64,000 nucleotides of DNA, taken from contig OY744517.1 of the NCBI GenBank assembly GCA_963556195.1, positions 79,139,214 to 79,203,213 of the forward strand, written 5' to 3'. Source of the DNA: Sepiola atlantica. Lineage: Eukaryota; Mollusca; Cephalopoda; Sepiida; Sepiolidae. The notes beneath the pieces were generated by a model that saw nothing but the letters and a program-made list of their open reading frames with translations, was not told the origin of the DNA and ran no database searches. Below are positions 36,540 through 48,248 of this stretch, one piece after another (within the stretch, counting starts at the first letter, position 1; every line of letters begins with the position of its first letter). Made by a program: the position numbers and the translations under genes.

Positions 36540-39500
36540 CATAGGACGGGTATTTGTCTAGTTTTATTATATATTTTTAGAAGCAATTTCAGTGATTCCT
36601 TCAGTAATTGCCTTAAGAACTCATAATGGACACCCGGTGAACCGAGTGCAAGAGAAATACAAACAATTGCACTTAAAGGGACGGTTAGAATCTTAAAAAG
36701 ATCTCTAGGCTGGAGTGTCTGAAATAGCCGGTGAATGTCTGGCATCCGGTAGGATGCCCCATCTCCAGCAAAAACAGAAAGATAAAGAAAAATAAAAAAT
36801 CCTACAGCAAGATTTTATAGAGTCTTTTAATTCTCTTAATAGACAGTTGTACTTTTTCAGATTTTTTGCTTTAAAGTTTAATTTATATTTTCTGTGTTTT
36901 GTTTGATCATCATAAATTCTTTTTGACTTGAGTTTTTGGAAATGTTTCAGCTAGCAGGTCTGTTTTAGACGTTTTATCAGTTATTGTGAAGTTATTTTTG
37001 GAGATGTGTTTTATTGCTGTTGTTTGATGTTTACTCAGAATTTCCCGGATCCTTTCCCAAACTTCTTTCAGTTTTGGAGAGGAATTTAGTTTGCAAACAT
37101 ATTTTGCTAGCATTTTTTTCACTGCTTTTATCACCCTTCAGCCATTTGCTGTTTAGCTTAGAGATAGTTTGTTCTTTCGTAAACTTCCTTAGCGTTGTAT
37201 TATTCGGACTACTGTTCTTATCTTGAATGTTATTCTCACAACATTTCGTCTGGTGTAACTTTCTGAGCTTCTTCAGGTGCATTTTGTGAAACTCGGGTAT
37301 TTTTATGCTGAACTCAGGAATCTGTACGGAATTTTGAACAGAACCCTTTATTTAATCCACGGGGGTAGATTGTCTTGAGTAATTTGTAAAAAGCGCTAAG
37401 TAGTACTCAGTTCTAAGTGACAGTCTTCTGGAGGCTGAAGGTTCAATCCTCAGAGCTTGCGATACTAAGATTACAATTATGAATTACTTAAGACTTCTAC
37501 TCTGTCATGGCTGACGGAATAAAAGAAAGCTACCCCCGTGGATTAAATAAAAGGTTTTGTTTGCGAGTTCGAAAAGACGCACCTGAAGAAAATTGAAGGT
37601 TACATTGGCCGAAACATAGAGAGAATAACATCCAAGATGAGAACAGTAGTCCAAATTATCAATCTTCGTATCAATTTTTCTTGACATCTTTCTTTAAACA
37701 TTTCCCAGTTAACGTTGTCTAGCTCCCAACAGGAGTTTTTTCACCATTGAATTCTGTATTTTGAGGAGGATTAGGAAATGATCACTACCGCAAGTGTCAT
37801 TATATACTTTCCAAGTAAAGTCCATATAGATTGTGTGGTTGCATAATCAATGATTAACTGATTTATTTTAGATGGGTTGATACATGTTTGTGCACTTCTG
37901 TTAAACATGCATACATTGTTTGCATTGATACATTTTTCTTAAGTTCTACCATTTTTGTTTATATCTTTGTATACACAGAGCATTGTGATAGTATGAAAGT
38001 TTTGGATAATCAATTAACATAAGTTCAGTTTCATTTGATATCATTTGGCGGCATGTATATTGGGCATATATGGATCGCTTTATGCAGTGTAATCTTAACG
38101 GCAACCACTTGGATATTCATTGTATATTCATTTTATTCTGGAGTATATCATTTTTGATTAGGACTGAAACTCCTCCAGAGTCCTTGCATATAGTATCATA
38201 GAGGTTATTAAATATCGGATAATGATATTGTCTTGTTTGAGGAAGGTTTCTTCGAGGAAATTCTTGTGTTAGTGAAAATAGCAATTCATTAATATTTGCT
38301 TTTAATCCTCGATAATTCTATTGGATTATTTTTTGACCCACTGGTGATTACTTAGAATTTTGTTTTAAAGGAGTTTTAATTTGGTAGGAATTTTTTTTGT
38401 TTTGAGTGATTTGTGTTTATGGGTTGAGAGTTTTCTTCAGATTGCATATTTCTTTTAAAAATATGTCTTATGTGTCATGCATTTCAATGGGAGTTTTAGT
38501 TTCTTGTGTTTTATGTGGGATCATTGCGTACCTGATCTATCTTAACGCTTTCGTTTAGGTGAACATTGTTTCTTTGGAGAGGTTTCCATAGATAAGGGTA
38601 GTTTTATTGGAGCTCTTCATGGTCTCTGTTTTGATTAGGAGGATGGTGTTATTTGATCTTTTTTCTGAGGGGGAGGGGTTACTGCAGAAATAGGATTTTG
38701 AAGGGAGGAGGTAGTTTGGAGCATGAAAGTCTGTTGCTGTTTTAGAAGAGTTGGAAGCTCATCTCGATTGAAATTTGGTCATTTTCCTACAAGAGCATCA
38801 AACTTCTGGCATTCTAAAGCATAGGCCTTTGCAGTGATTTCATTACTCCTGTGTAAGATAGAGCTGGAAAGTGGTCTCACTGATTATTCCTGCCTCTGGA
38901 AAAGGAAGGTCTTGGGTAGAGTTCGTTTTAGTTACAACTTTTTTGCTTTTCTATGTTTCGCAAAAGCTCAAGACAGCTGGGTGATCTCAATGGCAGTTTT
39001 GCATATTTTAGTAGAAATACATGTGGATTTTTCATGGTCAAAATAATCTTTCACAATTTTTGCATATTTTTGTTTTTGTACATAGACTTTCATGGCCCCC
39101 TAACTTTTGGCAGGTGTAGCATTGAAGTGTGATTAGGAATATAGGTGTCAACTTTCACTGGAATGTAACCAATTTTAAGTTTAGACAGATGTTTTTGTGG
39201 ACTATTAAAAGTGACACTATAAATGTTGGTGTCAATTATTTGGTTGGTGTTTCTTATCATTATTCCCTTTACATCTGATACTTTTTTCTTCGGTTGTACA
39301 AGCAAATAATTCTGAACTTCTCACCAGTGGATGTGTTGGTGGATCTATGTAAATATGCTTTGTTGTGAAGGGTTGTTCTCAATAGTAATTCTGAATATTT
39401 ATTATTACCTCTATTAAAGTACTGTCGCAAGTTGATTTAACAGATTTGGGTGTCACGTTTGCTGAGAGAAATCTTTTTATTACTGAAGAAGAGAGTTGTT

Positions 39501-39640
39501 TAATGGATTTCATCTGTTGAATCGATAATTATTAAACTTAGAAAAGAGTTAATCCCTCAATTTTGCTGGCTGTATCTATCTGGATGAGATCAGTTGGTTA
39601 ATTTTGCATGGCCATAAAAAATACTTAAATTTTTTTTTAT
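36540..39640 (-). mobile_element. I-type LINE relic: gag-like ORF1, endonuclease and start of reverse transcriptase
   Basis: Minus-strand order is collinear with an I-clade LINE. Gag-like ORF1: SIKQLSSSVIKRFLSANVTP (about 39510), PFTTKHIYIDPPTHP (about 39380), then IYSVTFNSPQKHLSKLKIGY and VKVDTYIPNHTSMLHLPKV (39305-39090). APE endonuclease end: MDFTWKVYNDTCGSDHFLIL (about 37835), containing the SDH catalytic motif. Linker: LKEVWERIREILSKHQTTA (37134-36910). Start of reverse transcriptase: HYEFLRQLLKESLKLLLKIY (36745-36540). Frameshifts and stops are many. Penelope-like sequence at 37228-37620 interrupts it. Confidence 0.8.
37228..37620. mobile_element. inverted pair of Penelope-like ends with hammerhead-like motifs
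   Basis: The minus strand at 37285-37228 has GCACCTGAAGAAGCTCAGAA and CCAGACGAAATGTTGTGAGA. The plus strand at 37578-37620 has GCACCTGAAGAAAATTGAAG and TTGGCCGAAACATAGAGAGA. Both continue to AATAACAT. Between them TTTATTTAATCCACGGGGGT (37350) and ACCCCCGTGGATTAAATAAA (37531) are exact inverse copies. The structure is two identical ends facing each other. It sits inside the LINE relic. Confidence 0.6.
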
Positions 39641-39812
39641 TAACTATGCTCCCCCACTCACCACGGAATCTTACAAGGAAGAAGCGACCAAGAAGGAAAT
39701 CCATTCACCTTAGTCCAACAGAGCTACATAGTATACTTATATCTTGAGAGATTTGGGCACCTGTAAGTCAGGAGTTTCTATCCCTAAGTATGTGTTTACT
39801 CAGGACTGTCCA

Positions 39813-40160
39813 CTGTGTTCTTGGCCTTTTGGCTAAGATCAAAGTGTAGTATCTGTCCCGATGGATACTGCACTCCATAGACTGGTATTGTCTTGGCCTT
39901 CGGGGCTTGATTCATGCCGGTCTATGGGTCTATCCTGTGCAGTTCTAGGAGGTCCACCCTCCCAGGCTTCGCCTCCCCTCTTTGGGGAGGAGTAAGTTTA
40001 TTGCTTACTGTCTGAGGCGCCCCTACCGGAGAATGCTGACGGGACTGCCCAGGCAATTTTTAAACCCCACTTTCCCGACCCGACCTTGGGTCACATCTTA
40101 CTTGTGGGAGTAAGATAAAAACTGGCCTTGTGCCTAACTCCTGGAGAGGAGTAAATCAAT
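39813..40160 (+). mobile_element. U2-snRNA-headed SINE, long family, copy C (full length)
   Basis: The copy is flanked by an exact 15-bp duplication ACTCAGGACTGTCCA (39798-39812 and 40161-40175). It begins CTGTGTTCTTGGCCTTTTGG, then CTAAGATCAAAGTGTAGTAT, with U2 identity from TTCT to TATCTGT, and continues CCCGATGGATACTGCACTCC. The body has the CCATAGACTGG/CCGGTCTATGG stem, GGAGGTCCACCCTCCCAGGC, GTAAGTTTATTGCTTACTG, GCCCAGGCAATTTTTAAA and a 3' end AACTCCTGGAGAGGAGTAAA. It has no poly(A) tail. U2 stem-loops IIa onward and the Sm site are absent, so it is not a U2 gene. Confidence 0.93.
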
Positions 40161-40594
40161 ACTCAGGACTGTCCAGTATTAAAATCCTTTGACTCTTGGT
40201 AAGATTGACCTTACAGTGACTGCCTTCTAGGTCAGATATTTGATGGTATTAAACATAGCTTATCTCTGGGAAAAAGGAAGAGTGTTTAATCTGACATAGG
40301 GCTTGACCTGACCAGCCAGATAATTGGATCATACTTTGTTCAGTGACAAAGTGGTGCGTTAGAGTCTAGTAGCACATATATTGTCTAGCTCAGAAAGCCT
40401 CCTCAACCACCAGGATCTCTTCTTCAGGCATCACGGGTCAGTATTGTGGGGATGAGGGGAAACGTCTTACCCATCTGCAAAGTTGTAATCAGCATATTAT
40501 ACAATCCCGGGTGACAGGATAACTTATCAAATTGAAGCGTAAAGTAAATTTTAAATGTGTACAGTTTAAAAGATAATTATCTCCATTAATAAAG

Positions 40595-40853
40595 TCAGGG
40601 TCCAATGTTTAGATTGAAAAATCGATCAATTCATGACAGGAAGCATGTAAGTACAAATTTGCTTTTGCTTTTGCCAATTCTCATGGTATGGTGATATATA
40701 ATTATATATAACCATACCATGAGAATTGTCGATAGCAAAAGCAAATTAGTACTAACATGCTTCCTGTCATGAATTGATCGATTTTTCAATCTAAACATTG
40801 GACCCTGACAGATACTACACTTTGATCTTGGCCAAAAGGCCAAGAAAGTCAAT
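40595..40853 (-). mobile_element. fold-back hairpin joined to a U2 5' head
   Basis: Arms of about 97 bp (40595-40691 and 40711-40808) are inverse copies: TCAGGGTCCAATGTTTAGAT at the left and ATCTAAACATTGGACCCTGA at the right, with few mismatches, around a short TA-rich loop. Directly at the right end, the minus strand 40853-40809 reads TTCTTGGCCTTTTGGCCAAG then ATCAAAGTGTAGTATCTG, the U2 head. AAAGTCA occurs just outside on both sides (40591-40597 and 40845-40852), a possible 7-bp duplication spanning head plus hairpin. A diverged arm-like piece lies near 43625-43655. Confidence 0.75.
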
Positions 40854-40899
40854 AGAAATAATTTGTAAAAAGGATTAAAGAAGTAAATCTATATTTTTT

Positions 40900-41146
40900 A
40901 AGGTTTTATTGAAATTTTATTTAAGTTTCCACATGTCCTCCATCATGAGCAATATAAAGGGTAATACAATTTTGCAATAATGCCTGAAATCACATTAGTT
41001 ATTTTAGTTTTCAAATCTTCCAATAAACTAGGTTTGGTTGCATACATAATTTTTTTCACATGTCCCCCATAAAAAAAATCTAATGGAGTCAAATCTGGCA
41101 AACACGGAGGCCAATAAAATGATCCACCCCTTCTGATCAATCTGTG
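40900..41146 (-). pseudogene. mariner/IS630-type transposase C-terminal relic
   Basis: The minus strand 41140-40943 reads FYWPPCLPDLTPLDFFYGGH followed by VKKIMYATKP and LLEDLKTKI. This is the WPPRSPDLTPLDFFLWGH block around the last catalytic acidic residue of Tc1/mariner-superfamily transposases. Only the C-terminal third survives. About 620 bp to the right, GACACCCTGTATGATGATG (41781) resembles an end of such elements. Confidence 0.75.
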
Positions 41147-41246
41147 AGGAAATTCCTGATTTAGAAAATTGTTGCAAATTTTGCGGTGAAGAATTATTCA
41201 ATAACTAAAACTAGTTACATGAAACTTTATAACATTATTTACAGAT

Positions 41247-41727
41247 TATTTGGCACTTCTGCTGTATATGTTTAGCAGCACATTTTATTTCCTTTTTCTG
41301 AAAATAAGGGGAGATAATTCAACCGGAAGTGATTTTTTTATTTTTTTATTGTATAAATTAAAACATAAAAAAAAAGCAACGCTGATTTCTTTTTGGGTAT
41401 AATATAACAGTTAAGAACTTTTTTTTTAATTATATGAATTAAACATTTCTGAAAAGTCAACAATGATTTTTTTAATTTTTTTATTATAATTGAAAAGTTT
41501 TGATTGGGTGGGGTGGGGGGAGGGGGTTAAAACTGAATTTTTCTGTTCAGTAAATTCCCAATGTCTCGAAGATTTATATCATTTAAGTTCATTTCCGAAA
41601 TTCGTTTAACGCACGTAACCCGCTTCCGGTGAATTCTGAGTGAATGGTACTTGGAGGAAAACAAATGGAACTCTTCAATTTCGATTTCTAAATCGGCAGC
41701 TGCTAAACATATACAGCAGAAGTGCCG
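41247..41727. repeat. inverted repeat, 27-bp arms
   Basis: GGCACTTCTGCTGTATATGT then TTAGCAGC (41250-41277) is matched in inverse by GCTGCTAAACATATACAGCA then GAAGTGCC (41698-41725). The inner 420 bp are T/A-rich with a G-rich run near 41510. It may be a MITE or a product of inverted duplication. Confidence 0.7.
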
Positions 41728-42524
41728 ATTATTTTTATCCCAAATACAAATAATGTTTTTAAAGTGCACACAGACTTTATGGACACCCTGTATGATGATG
41801 ACGATAATGATGATGATGATATTTTAATTCGAAGTTCATATTTGACTTTTCTTAATTTCTGATCATGAGTGTTCCGTGTTTGAATATCATCAAAGGCAAA
41901 ACTTTAAAATTGGTAACAATACATTTATAGAATTATTTTCATTAAATCAGATCTATTGATTACTTTTATGGTTATTTATGGATAAAACTGAATTAAAATC
42001 TTTTTTTTTTTTTTTTTTTTAAATGTGATCAAAATTTGAATAAAAATGTAAAAAATAGCAAATTTATTAAACAATTTATGAAAATTCACAAAGACTGAAA
42101 GAGTGTAAAAATGTTGGGAGACATAATATGTACATTTATTTTCTATTTTTACATTTGAGCCGAATGAGAACACAGCTGTGACGGAAAAGAGAGAATAGGG
42201 AGTTGAAGGTGATCCAGGCACCAGCTTGGCGCATGTTAACTAAACATTTCAAGTAATTATTTTTTTCTTCTATACTTCAATACAGATATGATATGGGCAT
42301 TATAGATTTAATAAAACTGATTAACTATTTTTGTTGTATGCAGTCTATGTATCTTGTGGTTTATAAAGACCATTTTTGAATAATACAAGGAGATACCTAT
42401 AAAAGGCTTGGAAGCCATAAAACTGTGATCCCCATTGGGGGGGGGAGTATGTTATTAATATTCTGTAACAATCAACTTATCTCCATACCCCCCCCCCCAA
42501 TCTTCTCTACCATAAGTCAAAAGA

Positions 42525-42790
42525 AAAGTGGTCGACCATAGTCTAGGGCAACCCAAAGCCTCCCTTTTTTCATTAGCTACTACACTAAGATGTAGGGGAG
42601 GGCGCAACTCCTTTCCCAGGATTACTTCACTTACCCTTGATCCCCACCTTATAATGCTGAGTGTTTAGTAAAGGAGCATAAAGTACCATTTTTTTTTAGT
42701 TTTGGTATGACTTGGTCAAGGATTGAACCCCCAGTTTTCTGGGGCCATTAGGGAACACCCTAACCTTTATGCCAAATGGGCCAGTGAAAT
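42525..42790 (-). mobile_element. tRNA-derived SINE, uninterrupted copy
   Basis: On the minus strand from about 42785: GGCCCATTTGGCATAAAGGT then TAGGGTGTTCCC (A-box region), about 35 bases later GGGGTTCAATCCTTGACCAA (B box), then CTAAAAAAAATGGTACTTTA. The distal end (plus strand) is AAAAGTGGTCGACCATAGTC then TAGGGCAACC. The copy at 8286-9060 has a hAT element inserted at GTCTAGGG. Confidence 0.7.
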
Positions 42791-42944
42791 GCTGTAAAAC
42801 AGACAGATCAAACCAAACTTTCTATTGATATTGCATCTCATGACAACCTTATAACTTTTCTATCTATTTTGTTCTTTAGTCCTCACATTTTAAGGGGGGG
42901 GGGAAGAATTGCTGTTTTTTTGAGTCGGCTCTAATTTTGAGTGT

Positions 42945-43045
42945 GTAGTATGTTGAGATGTTCAATCTTCTCATTGACCATTTTTTAGTCTTTGGCATGA
43001 CTCGACCGAGGATCAAACCTTGGTTTCTCTTACCAATGGTCCGGT
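42945..43045 (-). repeat. tRNA-SINE fragment
   Basis: The minus strand reads AAGGTTTGATCCTCGGTCGA then GTCATGCCAAAGACTAAAAA, the B box and following block of the same SINE family as 42525-42790, with the A-box side decayed. Confidence 0.5.
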
Positions 43046-44269
43046 GACTAAATTGACAAAAAAAAAAAAAAATCACTATATACACCATAAATTAGGTAAT
43101 ATTTTAGATGATCTTGCAGAAATAATGCATTGATTTGTTAGCCTAAGTGATTAAAAGCATAGAAGATAGAATTGAACAAGGTAATCAGAAAGCAAGTTCA
43201 ACATTTTAACTTTAAGAATAACAATAAATACAAGAGAAAAAATAATTTTGATAAACGTTGCAAATTTTCTTGCGTAAATTTTGTCACATACATCGGTTTT
43301 TATTTCACAGAAGATGAAGAAAATACTTATTTTTATATCGGTAGGATAATGCCTGCTCCCAGTCATTTTAGAATAGCACCATTCGGATTAATAGGGAAAA
43401 GTTGACAGAGTGCAGAAAAATGTATAATCATAGGAAAGAACCCAATTTTAAAAATAAAAAGAAGCTACATTGTTTGAATTTTTTTTAGATTACATGTTAT
43501 ATAAAAGGCTGTGAAAATTGTCTGCCATTGTCATGCTTTCTTTCCTCATCCAATACGAGACTAAAAACACATACTAATTAGTACTCAGGGTGGCTTATAG
43601 CATAAAACCAAAGAAACATGGTTTCTTTTCAATCTATACACTGGATCTTGACTTTAGGACCAATAAAATCTCCAAGAAATAAAGTTTGTTTTTTTTGTTT
43701 AGAAAATATTTAATTTTTCATATCAAAATTTTCAAACGCACTATCAAATTGAACTGTGAAGTTAAAAAAGTTTTAGTAAAATAAACACACTATGTTGGTG
43801 ATATAATGTCAGTAAAAACTCACTTTTTTTTTGAGGAAGGGCTACTAAATTTTTAATTTAAAAACTTTAATTATGAATATTATTTAGTGAGAAGTAATTA
43901 TTAGTTTTGAAAATTCTAAAACATTTTTCGACTAAAAATAATAATTTTTAATTCTTTTCATACGATTTAAAGTAAAAACATTTTTCCAGTTCAGTCGACA
44001 TACAGAAAAGAAAAATGTTTGAACTAGTATCATATAAAGTCGATAAGCTGAAGCTGATATAGAAAAGTTTTATTCAAAGCCAGAAAATCTGGACCAACAA
44101 GAAAGTAGAAATGTCAAGTGAAGTAATGGAAATCAATGAAAATTCTTTCAGACTCTAGTAAAAAAAAAAAAACCCCAAACTAAACAACAAAAAAGAAAAG
44201 AATATTAAATATAAATAAATACCAAGTTGTCAGTCAAGTCATTAGTTTCAGTATATATAAAGCTTATTT

Positions 44270-44420
44270 TCAGGTTTTGAAGAGTTTCTTTATCTTGGTT
44301 GCAGCCATTCTATTCTCCAGCCTTCTTTGGGTGTCTTTAATCATAATCTCTACGCTTTCGAGAATTTCAAACTGAACCCTTTATTTAATAAACTGGGATA
44401 GATTGTTTTCATTCAATGTT
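44270..44420 (-). repeat. Penelope-type end, decayed
   Basis: The minus strand has GACACCCAAAGAAGGCTGGA and GGCTGCAACCAAGATAAAGA, a decayed form of the CTGAAGAAG...GAAAC...AATAA motif, and the plus strand has AACCCTTTATTTAATAAACT, matching AACCCTTTATTTAATCCACG at 37341. The piece is related to the 37228-37620 element. Confidence 0.4.
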
Positions 44421-45087
44421 CTGTGCATTTTATAAAGGATCAGTGAGAATTTCATAAAACATTGGTGAAAGCAAAATAATATTGTATTTCTATGACACTG
44501 TTCAATCCACAGTCAAAGAAAACTTTATAATTAATGTTAATATCAAACATTTATTCAATAACAGTTATTAACCACTAATTTAAGTATATTTTACACACCT
44601 ACATTTTGTCTATAATTATATTTAGTTAATATTAAAAATTCACATAAGAAAAAACAACCCCCCAAAACAATACTATCTCATATTCTATCCAATAAAATTC
44701 ATATTAAAAAAATATTTCTCTTTGTTTAAAATTTTCTGACTCGAATTTTGACATTAAAAGTTTAATTCTTAATTTCAAGTAAGCAAATTTTTATAAACCA
44801 TCTCTCTATATTTAAAGGCAAAAATTGTCAAACTATTTTTAGGTTATTCGACTATAAAACTTCAAATGACCAATGACCACTGTAAATGAACAATATATTT
44901 GAAGAAAACATATTGACCGAAATGCAGTAGAAATATAAATATCAACAGGAAGGACAATAGTTTGAAGCAGAACAGTGTAAATAAATAAAAATCTTAATCC
45001 CAAATATTCTCAGAAAAGTTTAAAAAGAGTATTATTTTCAAATAGTCTAAATATTGTGAAAGATGTTATGATTATAGATTGCATGGG

Positions 45088-46570
45088 TATTGTTGTATCG
45101 TAGTTCAACAGTTAATAGGAATACACTTAAATGCAAGGTTGGAAATCAACTATACATATTTTTATTTCTCAATAACTTCTTGGAGTTAGATGTAGTTCTT
45201 GGCTTAGTAGATATAGAAAGGTTGAGGTAGCAGGTCCAGTTCACAGGGGAAGGCCAAGGAAAACATGGGAAGAAGGGATAATAATTGACTTTAAAGAAAG
45301 ACAGATAAATAAAAACCTGGCGAGAGATAGGTTAGGTTGGAAGTTAATTTCTAAAAGCCATCTAACGCGTGTACAACAGACGTTAAACCGAATATGATGA
45401 CGATAATGAATAACAAATAATCACTATTTATAGTTCTTTTCGAGCTGATTTCATTATAGTAAGGGGTGTTTATAGCTGTCTTCTGTATCTTTTTTGGTCA
45501 GATTAAGGCATTGCCAACATGTGTTGAAAAGTGACCTCTTTTTTTGCTAAAAATCGTTAACAGCAAAATAGTTTCTTGAAACAAAATATCTCCTGGGTTT
45601 TTTGGTAGTATGTAATTAGCATACTTTTAATGTTCAATGGCTCCAAATTTCCCAAGCAAGAGTTAAACATTTTTTCATCTGACCAGGTAGAAGAATTTTT
45701 TTTAAAAGATTTTCTTTCTATCTTTGAAAATATGCTGCAAATGTGACTTCTTCAAGTCTGTACTTAAATTCTCCAATTAAGTTCATTACAGAATTCTGAG
45801 AAAAAAATTAGAGTTACCTTGATCATTTTCTCTTGAGATTTTTTTCTAAGCACTTTGAAAAAGAGTTCTGTTATTTGAGGTCTTCTCAATGTTATTTGAG
45901 TCTTTCCATATCTTAACTACACTGTTTTTTTTTTGTTGGTTTAAAAATTCCAACATAAAACTTTTAAAGTCCTCTATTTTTTTTTTTTTTTTTTTTAACT
46001 GGATGAACTTTGTATCTTTGCTCATAATTTTGGAAATGTCACACAGGTCAATACAAAATTTCCTCATTGCCAATCTGTTGTATCATAGTCCGACAGTTAA
46101 TAAGAATACACTCGAATACAAGGTCGTAAATCGACTATACATATTTTTTTTCTTTCTCAATAACAAGTACACACTATTCATAAAGGGATGGGAGTGACCA
46201 ATGACAAAAAAAAAAAAATCTGAAATTGAGATGAATTTTTGACCCCCCACCCCCTCGTAAAATTCAACATAAAATGATCCCCCATTTCCGGGTTATTTTA
46301 GCTTTTTAGGGTAGTTAACCAAAAAGTTATTTTTGCTATGGAAGATAAATTCTGTGTTTTTTTTGGGTAGAGGATTTTTTTTATGGTAATAGATTAGAAA
46401 AAATAATAACCCTCGTTTCAAGAGGTACGCCTCCTAAAAAGAACAAAACTTTCCTTAACCCAGAATTCCGCCTTTTCTGATTTACAAAAAAAAGCAGAGG
46501 TCTCACATCCCTGCATTTATAGTTCTTTTCAGCCTTGGTTCGTTCTGGCAATGAGGGATGTTTATTACTC
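45088..46570 (+). repeat. two direct copies of an unidentified repeat
   Basis: The first block (GTTGTATCGTAGTTCAACAG to TCAACTATACATAT, 45092-45160) recurs at 46075-46145 with about 10 percent changes. A second block (TTTATAGTTCTTTTC.AGC...GGGTGTTTAT) occurs at 45428-45470 and 46518-46563. The two blocks keep their order in each copy. Old LTRs are one possibility; no coding sequence between them supports that. Confidence 0.5.
45234..45405 (+). mobile_element. LINE C-terminal tail
   Basis: The plus strand encodes HRGRPRKTWEEGIIIDFKER and LARDRLGWKLISKSHLTRVQ, the last residues of an RTE/CR1-type LINE protein (GRPRK.W...). It ends in TTAAACCGAATATGATGACG, a usual LINE 3' tail also seen near 35955. 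It lies between the two halves of the first direct repeat copy, so it probably inserted there. Confidence 0.65.
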
Positions 46571-46689
46571 TACAAAACGTCTACTATCTGATTGAAAATA
46601 AAGTTCATGTACTTTATAGATATGTTTATTTATATATAAGTGAATGCAATATCTTTTCATTGATTGTTGGTTATTTTTTTAAATCATTT

Positions 46690-47040
46690 CAGAGATTTAT
46701 ATAAATGTCAAAAATAGCCCAGCAAATGACCCTTTCTTCTGAACAAAAATACACCTTGTTTCTGTATGATTACAAGTCTGGTCTAAATGTTGACCAATCC
46801 CAACGTTGTATGAATCAAACATTTAGAGAAGACATAATTGGTTACTGCACGCCCTATGATTGGTTCCAGCATGGCCAATTTGATCTTGAAAATCAACCAA
46901 GAAATGGTTGGTTCTCATGCATTGACAATTAGCAGTTGTGTGCCTGTGTCGAAGCTGATCCACACCTGACAGCACACAAACTGTCCAAGAAGTTTGGTGT
47001 CAAACATTTTTGCATCACTTGGAAATAAATGCTCAAATTC
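46690..47040 (+). pseudogene. mariner transposase N-terminal relic
   Basis: The open frame from 46705 has EQKYTLFLYDYKSG, then DWFQHGQFDLENQPRNGW, followed after a stop by CVEADPHLTAHKLSKKFGV. This is the paired helix-turn-helix DNA-binding region of a mariner transposase (FRSGDFSLED.PRSGRP ... L..A...NP..T..ELA..LGVS). The catalytic domain is missing. Confidence 0.8.
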
Positions 47041-48215
47041 AGCAAATTAGGCATATGTGTTGCATATAAACTGACAGACTAATAATAAAAGTTGGGAACT
47101 TTATTTCTAACCTGATACCTTCAAGATAAACTGCTACCAACTGGTATAAACTGTTACCAACTGGTATGAACATCACCCATAACAGTAGAAGGAGATGGTA
47201 TTTACCCCCCTCTCACCATGGGAAGATATGACACAAACAGTCCCACTCCCAGTTATCTTAGGAATGATAAAGAATAAGCTGTGAGAAACATAGAAACAAT
47301 ATTTCAGGAAAACCATCCCTGCAGGAAACCAGGAAAATAATACTATCAAGCACTGCACACATCCTAAGACAAGCCCTATTATAAATTATATATATATATA
47401 TAAATAAATATATAAATAAAATAAAATAAAATCTGTAAATCTCCTTTCACTGGACACCTCATAAACGGACATTTACCAACTGGACAGACCCCATATCTTT
47501 TTACACACACTTTCTCACTCTCCATTACTTAATATTTTTTTCAAATTTTGCTAACTTATCTTTCTATGTAATTCCTCTGATAAGATTTTAATCTTTGAAA
47601 AGCCTTGGCTTAAGGAAAGAATAATAAACATTTTTTTACCGAGTACACCTTGCATTGAACAATCGAAGTTGAAATAAATTTGTCATTCGTACATGTTTAT
47701 CCCTCTTCTTTCATCTATCTTTATATATATATTATATATATATAAAGTCAATGTTTGTTTGTTTGTTTGTGTGTTATAGAAATCGATATGTTAGCAGTTA
47801 GAACATTCAAATAAGTTTCAATAAGAGTTAAATCTTTCACAGAATCTAAAGGCACTATTGAAATTTTCCTTCGATTCCATCTGGGATCACTAGGGGCAAT
47901 TATCGGTTAGCTTCATAAAATAACTGAAATATATTAGAACGTAAAGAAACGAAATTCATTTAAAAAAATAGATTTTCTTCGTTTCATGAAACAAAAATAA
48001 AATTAAAAGTATCTCAGTGAAGAATGCATTTAAAAATAATTATTTTTATTGGTATTTTAAAGATTTAAAATAATTAAATTGGTTTCGATTCATTGTATGC
48101 GATTAATTAAACTCAAATTGCTATTTTATCCATAGCTGGGCGTAAATTTCCCGACAGTATTAGTGCATATAATGAACACAATATATCTTTATGCCCCCCC
48201 CCCTCCCCCGCCTAA

Positions 48216-48248
<33 letters not shown>

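Noticed and set aside
39813..40160. A functional U2 snRNA gene
   Set aside because: Only the first ~45 nt match. The Sm site, stem-loops III and IV and a snRNA 3' box are missing, and target duplications show a retroposon.
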